DNA of 64,000 bases, taken from positions 3,256,001 through 3,320,000 of the forward strand of contig NZ_WKFH01000003.1 in assembly GCF_014884385.1 (NCBI RefSeq), written 5' to 3'. This stretch comes from Phycobacter azelaicus (lineage in GTDB: Bacteria > Pseudomonadota > Alphaproteobacteria > Rhodobacterales > Rhodobacteraceae). Below, one piece after another: positions 7,947 to 18,698 of this stretch. The notes under the pieces are model-generated. The model was not told the DNA's origin and ran no database searches. It worked only from the letters and a program-made list of their open reading frames with translations. The number at the start of each line of letters is the position of its first letter. The first letter of the stretch is position 1. The translations under genes were made by a program, and so were the position numbers.

Positions 7947-8735
7947 ATGACAATTCTGGAACGTCGCGACGCAAATGGGATCGCACATCTGCAAATGAAC
8001 GCACCCGAGCGGCTGAATGCGCTGTCGGATGAAATGCTCGCAGCGCTGCAAGGGCAGATCGATGCACTTCGGGGCGACAGCAGCATCAAGGCCGTTGTGC
8101 TGTCCGGCGCGGGCAAGGCCTTTTGCGCGGGCCACGACATCCGGCAGATGACCGCAGGTCGACAGGCTGATGATGGTGGCAAGGCCTATTTCCAGGATCT
8201 TTTTTCACGATGCACGTCGGTCATGCTGGGCCTGCAGCGCCTGCCCCAACCGGTGATCGCACAGGTGCATGGCATTGCAACGGCAGCGGGCTGTCAGCTT
8301 GTGGCCTCCTGCGATCTGGCAGTGGCCGCGGATGACACGCGGTTCGGGGTCAATGGCGTCAATATCGGGCTCTTCTGCTCGACCCCCATGGTAGCCCTGT
8401 CGCGCAACATCCCCCGCAAACACGCGTTCGAACTGCTGACGACCGGCGAGTTCATGTCTGCTGCGCGCGCGGCTGACCTTGGTCTGATCAACCGCGCCGT
8501 TTCGTCGGACGCTCTTGAGGCCGAAACACTGAAACTGGCAACGACCATCGCTTCCAAACTTGGTTCAGCGGTAAAGGTCGGCAAGGAGGCCTATTATCGC
8601 CAGCTCGAAATGCCGATCGAAGAAGCCTACGCCTACACCAGCGACGTCATCGTCGAAAATCTGATGAACCGCGACACCATCGAAGGGTTGAACGCTTTCA
8701 TCGAAAAGCGCCCTCCGAACTGGGAGAAAACCTGA
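7947..8735 (+). CDS. Crotonase-fold protein, ECHDC3-like enoyl-CoA hydratase family
   Basis: The 262-residue product has a normal first oxyanion-hole motif (FCAGHDI) and HGIATAAGCQLVASCDLAVA. At the place where true hydratases have a catalytic Glu in a PGAGGTQ context it reads NIGLFCSTPMVALSRNIPRK. This replacement is characteristic of the ECHDC3-like subgroup, so assignment as a hydratase rests on fold only. The start ATG 7947 follows CAGGAGGACAAG, a strong ribosome-binding site. The C-terminal NAFIEKRPPNW is the usual family ending. Confidence 0.88.
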   Translation: MTILERRDANGIAHLQMNAPERLNALSDEMLAALQGQIDALRGDSSIKAVVLSGAGKAFCAGHDIRQMTAGRQADDGGKAYFQDLFSRCTSVMLGLQRLPQPVIAQVHGIATAAGCQLVASCDLAVAADDTRFGVNGVNIGLFCSTPMVALSRNIPRKHAFELLTTGEFMSAARAADLGLINRAVSSDALEAETLKLATTIASKLGSAVKVGKEAYYRQLEMPIEEAYAYTSDVIVENLMNRDTIEGLNAFIEKRPPNWEKT

Positions 8736-8824
8736 TTTTTCCGAAAATTTAAGACAAGTTCAGCCTTTGTTTACGATTGACCGGTTATTGTTTCCATATC
8801 CGGTCTTTCAAAAAAGGCAGGATC

Positions 8825-8917
8825 ATGGCAAAGATTGGGCACTGGTCACAAGCCGGTCACAATTTTGGGTCGCTGCGCCGGAAGGTCCCTCCGATCCGGG
8901 TCTCTCTCCCCGGCTGA
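8825..8917 (+). CDS. Possible 30-residue peptide ORF in the trmFO leader
   Basis: An ATG with a good ribosome-binding site (AAAAAAGGCAGGATC) opens a 30-codon frame, MAKIGHWSQAGHNFGSLRRK then a short basic tail VPPIRVSLPG, ending TGA at 8915-8917. The peptide is basic and not hydrophobic. Its second half overlaps the left arm and loop of the inverted repeat at 8862-8943, so translation would reshape the hairpin. That makes a leader-peptide role possible. I do not recognise the sequence. No homologue or expression evidence can be had here. Confidence 0.42.
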   Translation: MAKIGHWSQAGHNFGSLRRKVPPIRVSLPG

Positions 8918-8943
8918 CATACCCGCCGCAGCGACCCCAAAAT
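8862..8943 (+). repeat. Long inverted repeat with inner hairpin
   Basis: ATTTTGGGTCGCTGCG (8862-8877) pairs with 8927-8943 over 16 bp with a single bulged base. Inside the 49-base loop CCGGG (8896-8900) pairs with CCCGG (8909-8913). A direct repeat GGTCACAA occurs just upstream at 8844-8851 and 8855-8862, eleven bases apart. There is no T run on either strand, so it is not a plain terminator. The rest of the 8736-9083 gap holds nothing else I can name. Confidence 0.8.
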
Positions 8944-9083
8944 CCCCCCCATAAAAAATCCTTCCCATACATCGCACCGGGTGCGCAGACCGACACTTGC
9001 TTTCATGGGCGCCGGATCATCGAACATGGCTGACCGCGCCTGTCGTATTGCGCAAGGGCCGAAGCTGCCCTATGTGGCACCTC

Positions 9084-10427
9084 ATGACACAGGAATTGCA
9101 TATCGTGGGCGGCGGCATGGCCGGGTCCGAAGCCGCCTGGCAGGCGGCAAACATGGGCGTGAAGGTCGTACTGCACGAGATGCGGCCCAAGGTGGAGACC
9201 TTTGCCCATCAGACCGGTAACCTTGGTGAGATGGTCTGCTCCAACTCCTTCCGCTCGGACGATGACGAGCAGAACGCCGTGGGTCTCTTGCATTGGGAAA
9301 TGCGCGCAGCAGATGGTCTGATCATGACCACTGCGGATAAGCATCGCCTGCCCGCTGGTGGCGCCCTCGCCGTGGACCGCGATCCCTTTGCCGAAACCAT
9401 CACGGCCAAGTTGAAGAGCCACCCGAATGTCACTGTTTCTTATGAGGAAGTCACCGACCTGCCCAGCGATGGGCACTGGATCTTTGCGACGGGCCCGCTG
9501 ACCTCGCCGTCACTGGGCAAGGCGATCCAGGCGGAAACCGGGGCCGAGGCGCTGGCGTTCTTCGATGCCATCGCCCCCATCGTCTATGCCGAGAGCATCG
9601 ATATGTCCAAGGCCTGGATGCAGTCGCGCTATGACAAGGGCGAAACCGAGGAAGAGCGCACAGCCTACCTCAACTGCCCGATGGACAAGGACCAATACGA
9701 GGCCTTCATCGATGCGCTGCTCGCCGCCGACAAGACCGAGTTCCACGAGGGCGAGACCGCAGGCTATTTTGACGGCTGCCTGCCGATCGAGGTGATGGCT
9801 GAGCGTGGCCGCGAAACCCTGCGCCATGGTCCGATGAAGCCCGTCGGCCTTACAAATCCGCATCAGCCCGATGTGAAGGCCCATGCGGTGGTGCAGCTGC
9901 GCCGCGACAATGCGCTGGGAACGCTGTTCAACATCGTCGGCTTTCAGACCAAGATGAAATACGGCGCCCAGACCGAGGTCTTCCGGATGATTCCGGGGTT
10001 AGAGAATGCCAGTTTTGCCCGTCTTGGCGGTATTCACCGCAATACATTCCTCAACTCCCCCACCTTGCTCGACAGCCAGATGCGGCTGAAATCCAAGCCC
10101 CATATCCGCTTTGCCGGGCAGATCACCGGAGTCGAAGGGTATGTGGAAAGTGCTGCCATGGGTCTTTTGGCCGGGCGCCTAGCCGCGGCGGAGATCCTTG
10201 GTCAGGATCTGAGCGAAGTGCCGCAAGACAGCGCCATGGGTGCGCTGATCCATCACATCACCGGCGGCGCCGAGGCCAAGACCTTTCAGCCGATGAACGT
10301 GAACTTCGGCCTGTTCCGCCCGGTGGACGGGCTCAAGGGCGGGCGGCGGGGCCGCAAGGACCGCTACAAGGCCTATACTGACCGCGCCAAGGCCGCCTGG
10401 AGTGACTGGCTGCAGCAGTTTGCGTGA
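9084..10427 (+). CDS. trmFO: tRNA (uracil-54-C5)-methyltransferase, folate/FAD type
   Basis: TrmFO methylates U54 in the T-loop of tRNA using methylene-tetrahydrofolate and FADH2. The 447-residue product starts with the FAD dinucleotide-binding motif [13 protein letters not shown]. It carries the catalytic-region [14 protein letters not shown] with a conserved Cys, and C-terminal family signatures [10 protein letters not shown] and [14 protein letters not shown] prefer ATG 9084 ([10 protein letters not shown]); upstream in-frame ATG 9069 is possible, and neither has a clear ribosome-binding site. The gluQ gene follows 15 bases downstream in the same direction, giving a two-gene tRNA-modification unit. 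Confidence 0.95.
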   Translation: MTQELHIVGGGMAGSEAAWQAANMGVKVVLHEMRPKVETFAHQTGNLGEMVCSNSFRSDDDEQNAVGLLHWEMRAADGLIMTTADKHRLPAGGALAVDRDPFAETITAKLKSHPNVTVSYEEVTDLPSDGHWIFATGPLTSPSLGKAIQAETGAEALAFFDAIAPIVYAESIDMSKAWMQSRYDKGETEEERTAYLNCPMDKDQYEAFIDALLAADKTEFHEGETAGYFDGCLPIEVMAERGRETLRHGPMKPVGLTNPHQPDVKAHAVVQLRRDNALGTLFNIVGFQTKMKYGAQTEVFRMIPGLENASFARLGGIHRNTFLNSPTLLDSQMRLKSKPHIRFAGQITGVEGYVESAAMGLLAGRLAAAEILGQDLSEVPQDSAMGALIHHITGGAEAKTFQPMNVNFGLFRPVDGLKGGRRGRKDRYKAYTDRAKAAWSDWLQQFA

Positions 10428-10442
10428 TATGCGAGGGGCGCA

Positions 10443-11285
10443 ATGACATTTCGGACCCGTTTTGCGCCCTCGCCCACCGGCCCCTTGCATCTGGGCCATG
10501 CCTATTCTGCCATTGTTGCCCATGATATGGCGCGCGCCGCCGGTGGTGAATTCCTGTTGCGGCTGGAAGACACCGACCTGCAACGGTCCAAGCCCGAATG
10601 GGATGCCGCCATCATAGAGGACCTCACCTGGCTCGGCCTCGGCTGGGATGGACCCATTCTGCGCCAGTCAGAACACCTGAGCGACTACAACAGATACCTC
10701 GAAACCTTTGAGAACATGGGACTGCTGTACCCCTGTTCCTGCAGCCGCGCCGATATCCGTGCCGCCCTATCCGCCCCGCAAGAGGGTGTGTCACACGACC
10801 TCTACCCCGGCACCTGCAAATCCCGCTCGATGGAAAGCCGGAAGCCCGGCGATGCGCTGCGGCTGCATCTGGACCGGGCCCTTGACTGCCTCGATGGGCA
10901 GAACGTGGTGTTTGAGGAAACCGGCCAGGCCCATAGGGGAACCCATCACCTGGACCCTCAGCGCGCCCTGCAGGAGATTGGCGATGTAGTGCTCTGCCGC
11001 AAGGGTGAAGAGATCATCGCCTATTTCCTCGCCTCGGCGCTGGACGACGTGCATCAGGGCATTACCCATGTGGTACGGGGAGAGGATCTGTTCGACTTCA
11101 CCCAGCTGCAGGTGCTGCTGCTCACGCTGTTGGGTATGCCGGTGCCCGTCTACCACCATCACCGGCTGATCCGGGATGATGCGGGTAAGCGGCTGGCCAA
11201 ACGAGACGATGCCCGCGCCATCTCAAAATACCGCGCCGAAGGGGCAACGCCGCAGGATATCCGCCGTATGGTGGGACTGTACTAA
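10443..11285 (+). CDS. gluQ: Glutamyl-Q tRNA(Asp) synthetase
   Basis: A truncated class I glutamyl-tRNA synthetase paralogue that attaches glutamate to queuosine at position 34 of tRNA(Asp). The 280 residues contain the catalytic core with the HIGH-like motif HLGH in FAPSPTGPLHLGHAYSA, the KMSKS-like KRLAKRD, and the zinc ligands CSCS...YPGTC. The anticodon-binding domain of full GltX is absent, as expected for this family. It lies 15 bases after trmFO, consistent with co-transcription. It converges on hisI with a 25-base gap. Confidence 0.95.
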   Translation: MTFRTRFAPSPTGPLHLGHAYSAIVAHDMARAAGGEFLLRLEDTDLQRSKPEWDAAIIEDLTWLGLGWDGPILRQSEHLSDYNRYLETFENMGLLYPCSCSRADIRAALSAPQEGVSHDLYPGTCKSRSMESRKPGDALRLHLDRALDCLDGQNVVFEETGQAHRGTHHLDPQRALQEIGDVVLCRKGEEIIAYFLASALDDVHQGITHVVRGEDLFDFTQLQVLLLTLLGMPVPVYHHHRLIRDDAGKRLAKRDDARAISKYRAEGATPQDIRRMVGLY

Positions 11286-11310
11286 GCGAGCGGAGCCGGC
11301 CTGAGACGCC

Positions 11311-11685
11311 TCAGACCATGGGCTTCATAAGCTCGACTTCTTCGCCTCCGCGGACGGCAGTGTAAAAACAGCTGCGGCGGTTGGTGTGGCAGGCCGGCCC
11401 TGTCTGGCGCACCACGGCCAGCAGGCAATCCCGGTCACAATCCAGCCTGAGATCAAGCAACTCCTGCAGGTGCCCCGAGCTTTCACCTTTGACCCAAAAG
11501 GACTGACGCGAGCGCGACCAATAGGTGACCTTGCCGGTCTCCAAGGTTCGGGCGACGCTTTCCGCATTCATCCAGGCCATCATCAACACCTCACCACTGT
11601 CATGGTCCTGGGCAATGCAAGGAATCAAACCATTGGAGTCGTAACGCAAGCTTTGAGGATCAAATGGCGAAGAGCTGACGGACAT
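11311..11685 (-). CDS. hisI: Phosphoribosyl-AMP cyclohydrolase
   Basis: Catalyses ring opening of phosphoribosyl-AMP, the third step of histidine synthesis, in the cytoplasm. The 124-residue protein has MAWMNAESVARTLETGKVTYWSRSR, the metal-binding DCDRDCLLA and the Cys-containing QTGPACHTNRRSCFY, which are the zinc and magnesium ligands of the family. Start ATG 11685 (MSVSSSPFDPQSL) fits the family; ATG 11703 adds six residues and is possible. No fused HisE domain is present. It is divergent from the NifU-like gene, with 76 bases between. Confidence 0.95.
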   Translation of the reverse strand: MSVSSSPFDPQSLRYDSNGLIPCIAQDHDSGEVLMMAWMNAESVARTLETGKVTYWSRSRQSFWVKGESSGHLQELLDLRLDCDRDCLLAVVRQTGPACHTNRRSCFYTAVRGGEEVELMKPMV

Positions 11686-11761
11686 GACAAAAACCTTTTG
11701 CATCTGAGACGTGGCTGCCTATGTATTGGGAAGTCATCCCAAGGGAAACCCCGAGGCCCGC

Positions 11762-12214
11762 ATGTCTAGTGAAACCGATCTGATCAAGCTCTATTCGTCG
11801 CGCATCCTTGCACTGGCAGCGGATATTCCACATCTGGAGCGGCTCGAGAACGCGGATGCCACAGTCAAAAAGCGCTCACCTCTTTGCGGTTCTACTGTGA
11901 CCGTCGATCTGAAAGTCGAGGATGGCAAGATCACTGACTTCGGTCAGGACGTTAAAGCATGTGCCTTGGGCCAGGCAGCCGCTGCGGTTGTTGGCGAGAA
12001 CATCATCGGATGCTCTTTGGACGATGTGCAAACGGCACGGGATCAACTGAAAGCGATGCTCACAGAAGGGGCGCCACCGCCCGCAGCTCCTTTTCAAGAA
12101 TTGGAAGTTCTTCTACCTGCGCGCGAGTTCAAGAACCGCCATGCGTCAATTATGCTTGCCCTCGACGCAACGCTTGAAGCGATGGAGCTTCAAGCAAAAG
12201 AAAACTGCGCTTAA
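11762..12214 (+). CDS. NifU/IscU-like iron-sulfur cluster assembly scaffold protein
   Basis: A 150-residue protein with the NifU N-terminal fold. Two cysteines sit where IscU ligands are expected: Cys42 in PLCGSTV and Cys67 in KACALGQ. The position of the third ligand is occupied by RHASIMLAL, with Ala in place of Cys; a Cys appears instead at the second-last residue. This two-cysteine form occurs in alphaproteobacteria, and its exact role in Fe-S assembly is not settled. I start at ATG 11762. It is adjacent to hisI (divergent) and 57 bases before the chemoreceptor. Confidence 0.85.
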   Translation: MSSETDLIKLYSSRILALAADIPHLERLENADATVKKRSPLCGSTVTVDLKVEDGKITDFGQDVKACALGQAAAAVVGENIIGCSLDDVQTARDQLKAMLTEGAPPPAAPFQELEVLLPAREFKNRHASIMLALDATLEAMELQAKENCA

Positions 12215-12271
12215 CGCAAAATTCACTGCATCTGCGCTAACCGTTTAGAATCTTGAGTAGGCGGATCCGAC

Positions 12272-13681
12272 ATGCAGAATGTGAATAGTGCGTCCCAGCC
12301 ATCCCCCCCAAAGGGAAGGGAAATAAACGAGTTGGCAGAAATCTCATCTCAGCTTGGCTTTGAGATTGTCGACGTTGCAGGCTTTCTCGACACGATTGAA
12401 AACAAGTCGCAAGGCCAGCTGAATGATCTAAAACAGCTGGATCGCGGCGCTGAACGGGTCGTCAAGGCAAATGCCCAGGTGATGGAAACCGTGGAAACGG
12501 TCACTAAATCTGCCCAACAGACCCTTGCCTCGGTTCAAAACTCGGTCACGCTTGTGCGCGAAAGCAGTGGCCACGGCCAGGAAGTTGCCGAGTGGGTGCA
12601 GGAGCTCAACAGCCGCACCGAGGCCGTTGCCGACACCGTTGACGCCATGCGTAAGGACAACGAAAAGATCACAGCGATCGCCGCGCAGGTGAATATTCTG
12701 GCAATCAATGCCAAGATCGAAGCCGGACGCGCCGGAGATGCGGGCCGCGGTTTTGCCGTCGTGGCTGAAGCGATCAACGACCTGTCGAAACGCACCACCG
12801 TCGCCGCCACCGAAATTAGCAAGAATATTGAGACGCTCTATGCCTGGATCAAGGATCTCGACCAGGAGACAGATACGATCTCCAAGTCCGCCAGCCGTAT
12901 TCTCGACCAAGCACGGGATACGGATGCTTCTTTGCTCGGCATCGAAAAGGACAGCCAACAAGTCAGCACTGGCACCGAACGCATTCTGAGCGACGCAACA
13001 ACAGTACGCGATGCCATGGAAGCGTGTTTTCCGAACATCGCGCGGATCAAGGCCTCTGTTGAAGAGACCACCTCCGGAATCCACAAAGCCCATGACCGGG
13101 TGGAAAGACTTGTTGCCTCGTCAGAACGCCTTGTGCAGGGCACCATCGCACTTGGCGGACAATCCGCCGACAAGAAATTCATTGCCTTTGTCACCGACAT
13201 GGCCGCCAATATCGGTAGCCAGTTCGAAAAGGCGCTGGAGAGCGGAGAGATCACCGAGGCCGAGCTCTTTGACCGCACTTATGTGCCGATCCCGAACACC
13301 AATCCACAACAAGTGATGACAGGGGTCACAAAATTCACCGACAAGGTGTTGCCGCCCCTTCTTGAAAGCGCGCTCGAGCTTGATCCCCGTGTCGTGTTTT
13401 CGGCCGCTGTGGATGTGAATGGTTATCTTCCGACCCACAACAAGAAGTTTTCGCATCCCCAGGGCCCCGATCCGGACTGGAACATGGCGAACTGCCGCAA
13501 CCGCCGCATTTTTGACGACCGTGTTGGCCTGAAGGCCGGACGCAACACCGGCCCCTTCCTGATGCAGGTCTATCGCCGCGATATGGGAGGCGGCGAGTTT
13601 GCGATGATGAAGGATCTGTCGGCCCCAATCACCGTGAACGGACGCCACTGGGGCGGGTTGCGCATGGCCTTCACCAGCTAG
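12272..13681 (+). CDS. Soluble methyl-accepting chemotaxis protein with C-terminal sensor-like domain
   Basis: A 469-residue receptor without any membrane span. Residues 60-310 are a long coiled coil. The conserved hairpin tip at about 133-169 includes [20 protein letters not shown] and [13 protein letters not shown], the surface that contacts CheA and CheW. Residues about 330-469 form a globular domain ([36 protein letters not shown]) that I read as a PAS/Cache-like sensory module placed after the signalling domain, the reverse of the usual order. No methylation-site consensus was verified. The start ATG 12272 has only a weak ribosome-binding site. No other che gene is near. Confidence 0.88.
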   Translation: MQNVNSASQPSPPKGREINELAEISSQLGFEIVDVAGFLDTIENKSQGQLNDLKQLDRGAERVVKANAQVMETVETVTKSAQQTLASVQNSVTLVRESSGHGQEVAEWVQELNSRTEAVADTVDAMRKDNEKITAIAAQVNILAINAKIEAGRAGDAGRGFAVVAEAINDLSKRTTVAATEISKNIETLYAWIKDLDQETDTISKSASRILDQARDTDASLLGIEKDSQQVSTGTERILSDATTVRDAMEACFPNIARIKASVEETTSGIHKAHDRVERLVASSERLVQGTIALGGQSADKKFIAFVTDMAANIGSQFEKALESGEITEAELFDRTYVPIPNTNPQQVMTGVTKFTDKVLPPLLESALELDPRVVFSAAVDVNGYLPTHNKKFSHPQGPDPDWNMANCRNRRIFDDRVGLKAGRNTGPFLMQVYRRDMGGGEFAMMKDLSAPITVNGRHWGGLRMAFTS

Positions 13682-13700
13682 CCATCCGTACCGACACGTC

Positions 13701-13742
13701 AGCATAAAAAGGCCGCCGCACATCCGGGCAGATGGCGGCGGC
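13701..13742 (-). terminator. Terminator on the minus strand downstream of the 40-residue peptide gene
   Basis: GCCGCCGC at 13712-13719 pairs perfectly with 13735-13742 around a 15-base loop. Read on the minus strand the stem is followed by five T (13706-13710). It would end transcripts coming from the small membrane-peptide gene at 13893-14015. It lies 31 bases beyond the chemoreceptor stop and may also slow transcripts from that side, although no T run follows on the plus strand. Confidence 0.82.
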
Positions 13743-13892
13743 AAAAGGGCTCTTCATGCGGGATGTGATGCGCTTTCCGGCAATCGGGATGGGCCGGAAG
13801 GGATCTCGGTACAGGCGGATGTTCCCCTCATCAAATCGGGACAGGATGCAAGCGCAGTCACCATAAAGAGCCAAGGCAGGCAAAATTTCGAG

Positions 13893-14015
13893 TCAGAACA
13901 GTCCGGGCAGGTGCAGGCCGGCAATCAGCATCACCATCAGGGCGCACGCGCCGATGGCATCCTGCAGAAGGGTTGATTGGGCGTTTTGCAGCGTCGATTT
14001 CAGCTGTGCGATCAT
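13893..14015 (-). CDS. 40-residue single-span membrane peptide, possibly SOS-controlled
   Basis: The frame reads MIAQLKSTLQNAQSTLLQDA, then a hydrophobic half IGACALMVMLIAGLHLPGLF, and stops with TGA. The first 19 residues form an amphipathic, slightly basic stretch; the rest is one membrane span. The start is fixed by an excellent site (GGAGG, seven bases before ATG). The region 80-120 bases upstream holds GAAC repeats that include one exact alphaproteobacterial LexA-type box, and a terminator lies 150 bases downstream, so it is a complete stand-alone unit. Small SOS-induced inner-membrane peptides such as Caulobacter SidA share this layout but I see no sequence likeness I can vouch for. Function unknown. 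Confidence 0.78.
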   Translation of the reverse strand: MIAQLKSTLQNAQSTLLQDAIGACALMVMLIAGLHLPGLF

Positions 14016-14097
14016 CTCTCGTCCTCCGGGTCAGTTGATTGCGTGTTGCTCACGCTTTTGTTGCCCCTTTGTTCTCACAAGAGCCGCATCGAGTAAA

Positions 14098-14132
14098 GAA
14101 CTTTTTGAGAACATTTGAGAACAAATGGGAAC
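14098..14132 (-). promoter_or_regulatory. Candidate LexA box and GAAC repeat array
   Basis: GAAC at 14098-14101 and 14109-14112 are separated by exactly seven bases; on the minus strand this reads GTTCTCAAAAAGTTC, matching the GTTC-N7-GTTC LexA operator of Rhodobacterales. Two further GAAC copies at 14119-14122 and 14129-14132 follow at 10-base spacing (six bases between), giving near-tandem TTTGAGAACA units. The array lies between recG and the 40-residue peptide gene, upstream of the latter. Promoter hexamers could not be placed with confidence. Confidence 0.6.
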
Positions 14133-14162
14133 GCCCATCCGACACATTTGTTGCCCTGACAG

Positions 14163-16253
14163 TTAACCAACTGAAATCAAACGGAAAGCTTGATCTTGCT
14201 TCATCAGCCACAACAGAACACGCGCGGCCTGACCACGCGGCGAGCTTAAGCCGGGATCGGTCGAGAGCAGGGTACGAGCATCGCTTTGAGCGACAGCCAT
14301 CAAGGACGCCTGCCGTTCAAGATCAGCGATTCTGAACCGGGGCAAACCAGACTGTGCCGTCCCGATCATATCCCCGGCGCCGCGCATCTGCAGGTCGGTC
14401 TCAGCGATGCGAAAGCCATCTTCCGACTCTCTAAGCACTTCCAGACGCCGACGCCCCCCGTCACTGAGCGGCGGTTGATACATCAAGAGGCAAGTCGATT
14501 GAGCGCTACCGCGCCCCACTCGTCCTCGCAACTGATGAAGCTGCGCTAGACCAAAGATTTCTGCCCGCTCGATCACCATGATCGTCGCATTTGGCACGTT
14601 GACGCCCACCTCGATCACCGTAGTGGCCACGAGAACCTTGGTCCGACCATCCTGAAAGGCGGCCATCGCCGCGTCCTTCTCCGCCGGTGGCATCTGCCCA
14701 TGCACGAGACCCACGGTTTCATCGCCGAGGATCGCGCGCAACCGCTTGAACCGTTCTTCGGCGGCGGTCAAATCCATTACCTCGGATTCACCCACCAAAG
14801 GACACACCCAATAGCACTGACGCCCGTCCTCTATCGCCTGCCGCAGGTGGCTGATGACCTCCTCCATCCGTTCTGTGCTGATCACCGCAGTCTTGACCGG
14901 TTTTCGCCCAGGCGGTTTTTCATCAAGCACCGAAACATCCATGTCGCCGTATTGCGCCAGCGCCAAAGAGCGCGGAATCGGCGTGGCGGTCATCACCAGA
15001 ACATCGGCGCCGATTCCCTTTTCGGCCAGTTCCATACGCTGACGCACGCCAAAGCGATGCTGTTCATCGACGATTGCCAACCGCAAATCTGCAAAATGGA
15101 CGTCTTTTTGGAACACAGCATGAGTCCCAACCAGGATCTGGATATCACCCTTGGCAAGCGCAGCCAGTTTCGCCTTGCGTTCTGAACCCTTGTCGCGCCC
15201 CGTGAGGAGTTCCAGCACCACACCCGCCTCTTCCGCGAGGGGACGAAGGCCCTCATGGTGTTGCTGGGCCAGAATGCTGGTCGGGGCCATCATCACCCCC
15301 TGCCCGCCTGCCTCGACAGCCACCAACAACGCCATCAAGGCCACAAGTGTCTTTCCTGCCCCCACATCGCCCTGCAAAAGGCGGTTCATCCGTTCGTTTG
15401 ACGCCATATCGGCCGAGATTTCCTCGATCGCGCGTTGTTGCGCGCCGGTTGGCCTGTATGGCAGTGCTTCAAGAACACGGGACTGCAACTTACCGGAGGC
15501 CACGCTTTGGATGCCGCGGGATTTGCGCTCTGACTGGCGGGCCAGCGCAAGGGTCAGCTGGTGCGCCAGCAACTCGTCATAGGCAAGCCGGGCGCGCGCT
15601 GGCGCTTCCGGCGAGAGATCCTCAAGTCCTTTGGGTTCATGAGCCTGCGCGATGGCAGAATGCCAGGATGGCCAGGCCTCGCGCTTGATCTGGCCCGGGT
15701 CAATCCATTCCGGCAGCTCAGGCAGCAAACCAACGGCGCCGCGCAGCGCCTTGAACATGGTCTTTTGCGTCACGCCATGGGTCAGGTGATAGACCGGTTC
15801 AAACTCGGGAATATCCGCAGCTTCCTCCACGGGAAGCATGTGGTCCGGATGAACCATCTGGGCGATCCCATCAAAGAGCTCCAACTTCCCGGACACCAGG
15901 CGCCGGGCGCCTTCCGGACACTGAGCCAAAAGATAACGACTGCGCCCATGGAAGAACACCAGTTGAAAGTCCGTCTCGGCATCGCTGACCGTAATTCGAT
16001 AGGCCCCGCCCCGGTTGCGCGGCGGTCTGTGGGCGCCGATCGTGACTTCAACCGTTGCCACAGCAGGCAGCTCAAGCCCCTTTATGGTATCACGTCGCCT
16101 CCGATCCTGAACGGAATAAGGTAGCGAAAACAAAAGGTCACGCGGCGTCTCTATCTGAATCTGCTCAAGATGTTGCGCCGTTTTGGGGCCAATACCCGGC
16201 AGGCTGTCCAGCCGGGAAAACAATGGAAACAGGATTTCCGGGCGCCCACTCAT
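14163..16253 (-). CDS. recG: ATP-dependent DNA helicase RecG
   Basis: RecG reverses stalled replication forks and branch-migrates Holliday junctions. The 696-residue protein starts with the wedge/OB domain (SRLDSLPGIGPKTAQHLEQI), followed by two RecA-like helicase lobes. The Walker A motif is LLQGDVGAGKTLVALMAL, the DEQH box is IVDEQHRFGVRQR, motif VI lies in HQLRGRVGRGSAQS, and the RecG-specific C-terminal region includes DLQMRGAGDMIGTAQSG. Its start is two bases after the ligA stop, so it is translated from the same message as ligA. Confidence 0.96.
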   Translation of the reverse strand: MSGRPEILFPLFSRLDSLPGIGPKTAQHLEQIQIETPRDLLFSLPYSVQDRRRRDTIKGLELPAVATVEVTIGAHRPPRNRGGAYRITVSDAETDFQLVFFHGRSRYLLAQCPEGARRLVSGKLELFDGIAQMVHPDHMLPVEEAADIPEFEPVYHLTHGVTQKTMFKALRGAVGLLPELPEWIDPGQIKREAWPSWHSAIAQAHEPKGLEDLSPEAPARARLAYDELLAHQLTLALARQSERKSRGIQSVASGKLQSRVLEALPYRPTGAQQRAIEEISADMASNERMNRLLQGDVGAGKTLVALMALLVAVEAGGQGVMMAPTSILAQQHHEGLRPLAEEAGVVLELLTGRDKGSERKAKLAALAKGDIQILVGTHAVFQKDVHFADLRLAIVDEQHRFGVRQRMELAEKGIGADVLVMTATPIPRSLALAQYGDMDVSVLDEKPPGRKPVKTAVISTERMEEVISHLRQAIEDGRQCYWVCPLVGESEVMDLTAAEERFKRLRAILGDETVGLVHGQMPPAEKDAAMAAFQDGRTKVLVATTVIEVGVNVPNATIMVIERAEIFGLAQLHQLRGRVGRGSAQSTCLLMYQPPLSDGGRRRLEVLRESEDGFRIAETDLQMRGAGDMIGTAQSGLPRFRIADLERQASLMAVAQSDARTLLSTDPGLSSPRGQAARVLLWLMKQDQAFRLISVG

Positions 16254-16255
16254 GA

Positions 16256-18523
<2,268 letters not shown>

Positions 18524-18592
18524 TCATAGGTCATAGGACGGGGCCGCCGCGACGTCCAGTCGAGCCAGGATCACGCAACGCATTAAACGCAG

Positions 18593-18614
18593 AAAAACCC
18601 GCCGAAGCGGGTTT
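18593..18614 (-). terminator. Terminator of ctrA
   Basis: AAACCCGC (18595-18602) pairs with GCGGGTTT (18607-18614) around a CGAA loop. Read on the minus strand the stem ends in a run of five T followed by CTG. It is 85 bases past the ctrA stop and before the ligA start, which separates the two transcripts. Confidence 0.85.
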
Positions 18615-18698
18615 CCAAAATGCGACGCTAGCGTTCCCAGCAAACGGTCACACCGTCAGCGTGACAAAATGCAGAACTGTCCGCGTTGCTATGCCGGG

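Noticed and set aside
12211..12225. TTAA-N7-TTCA before the chemoreceptor as a CtrA box
   Set aside because: The second half has a mismatch and the first half is the stop region of the preceding gene; too weak to list.
13671..13883. 70-residue minus-strand frame downstream of the small membrane peptide
   Set aside because: It opens with TTG without a ribosome-binding site and runs through the terminator at 13712-13742, so translation is unlikely.
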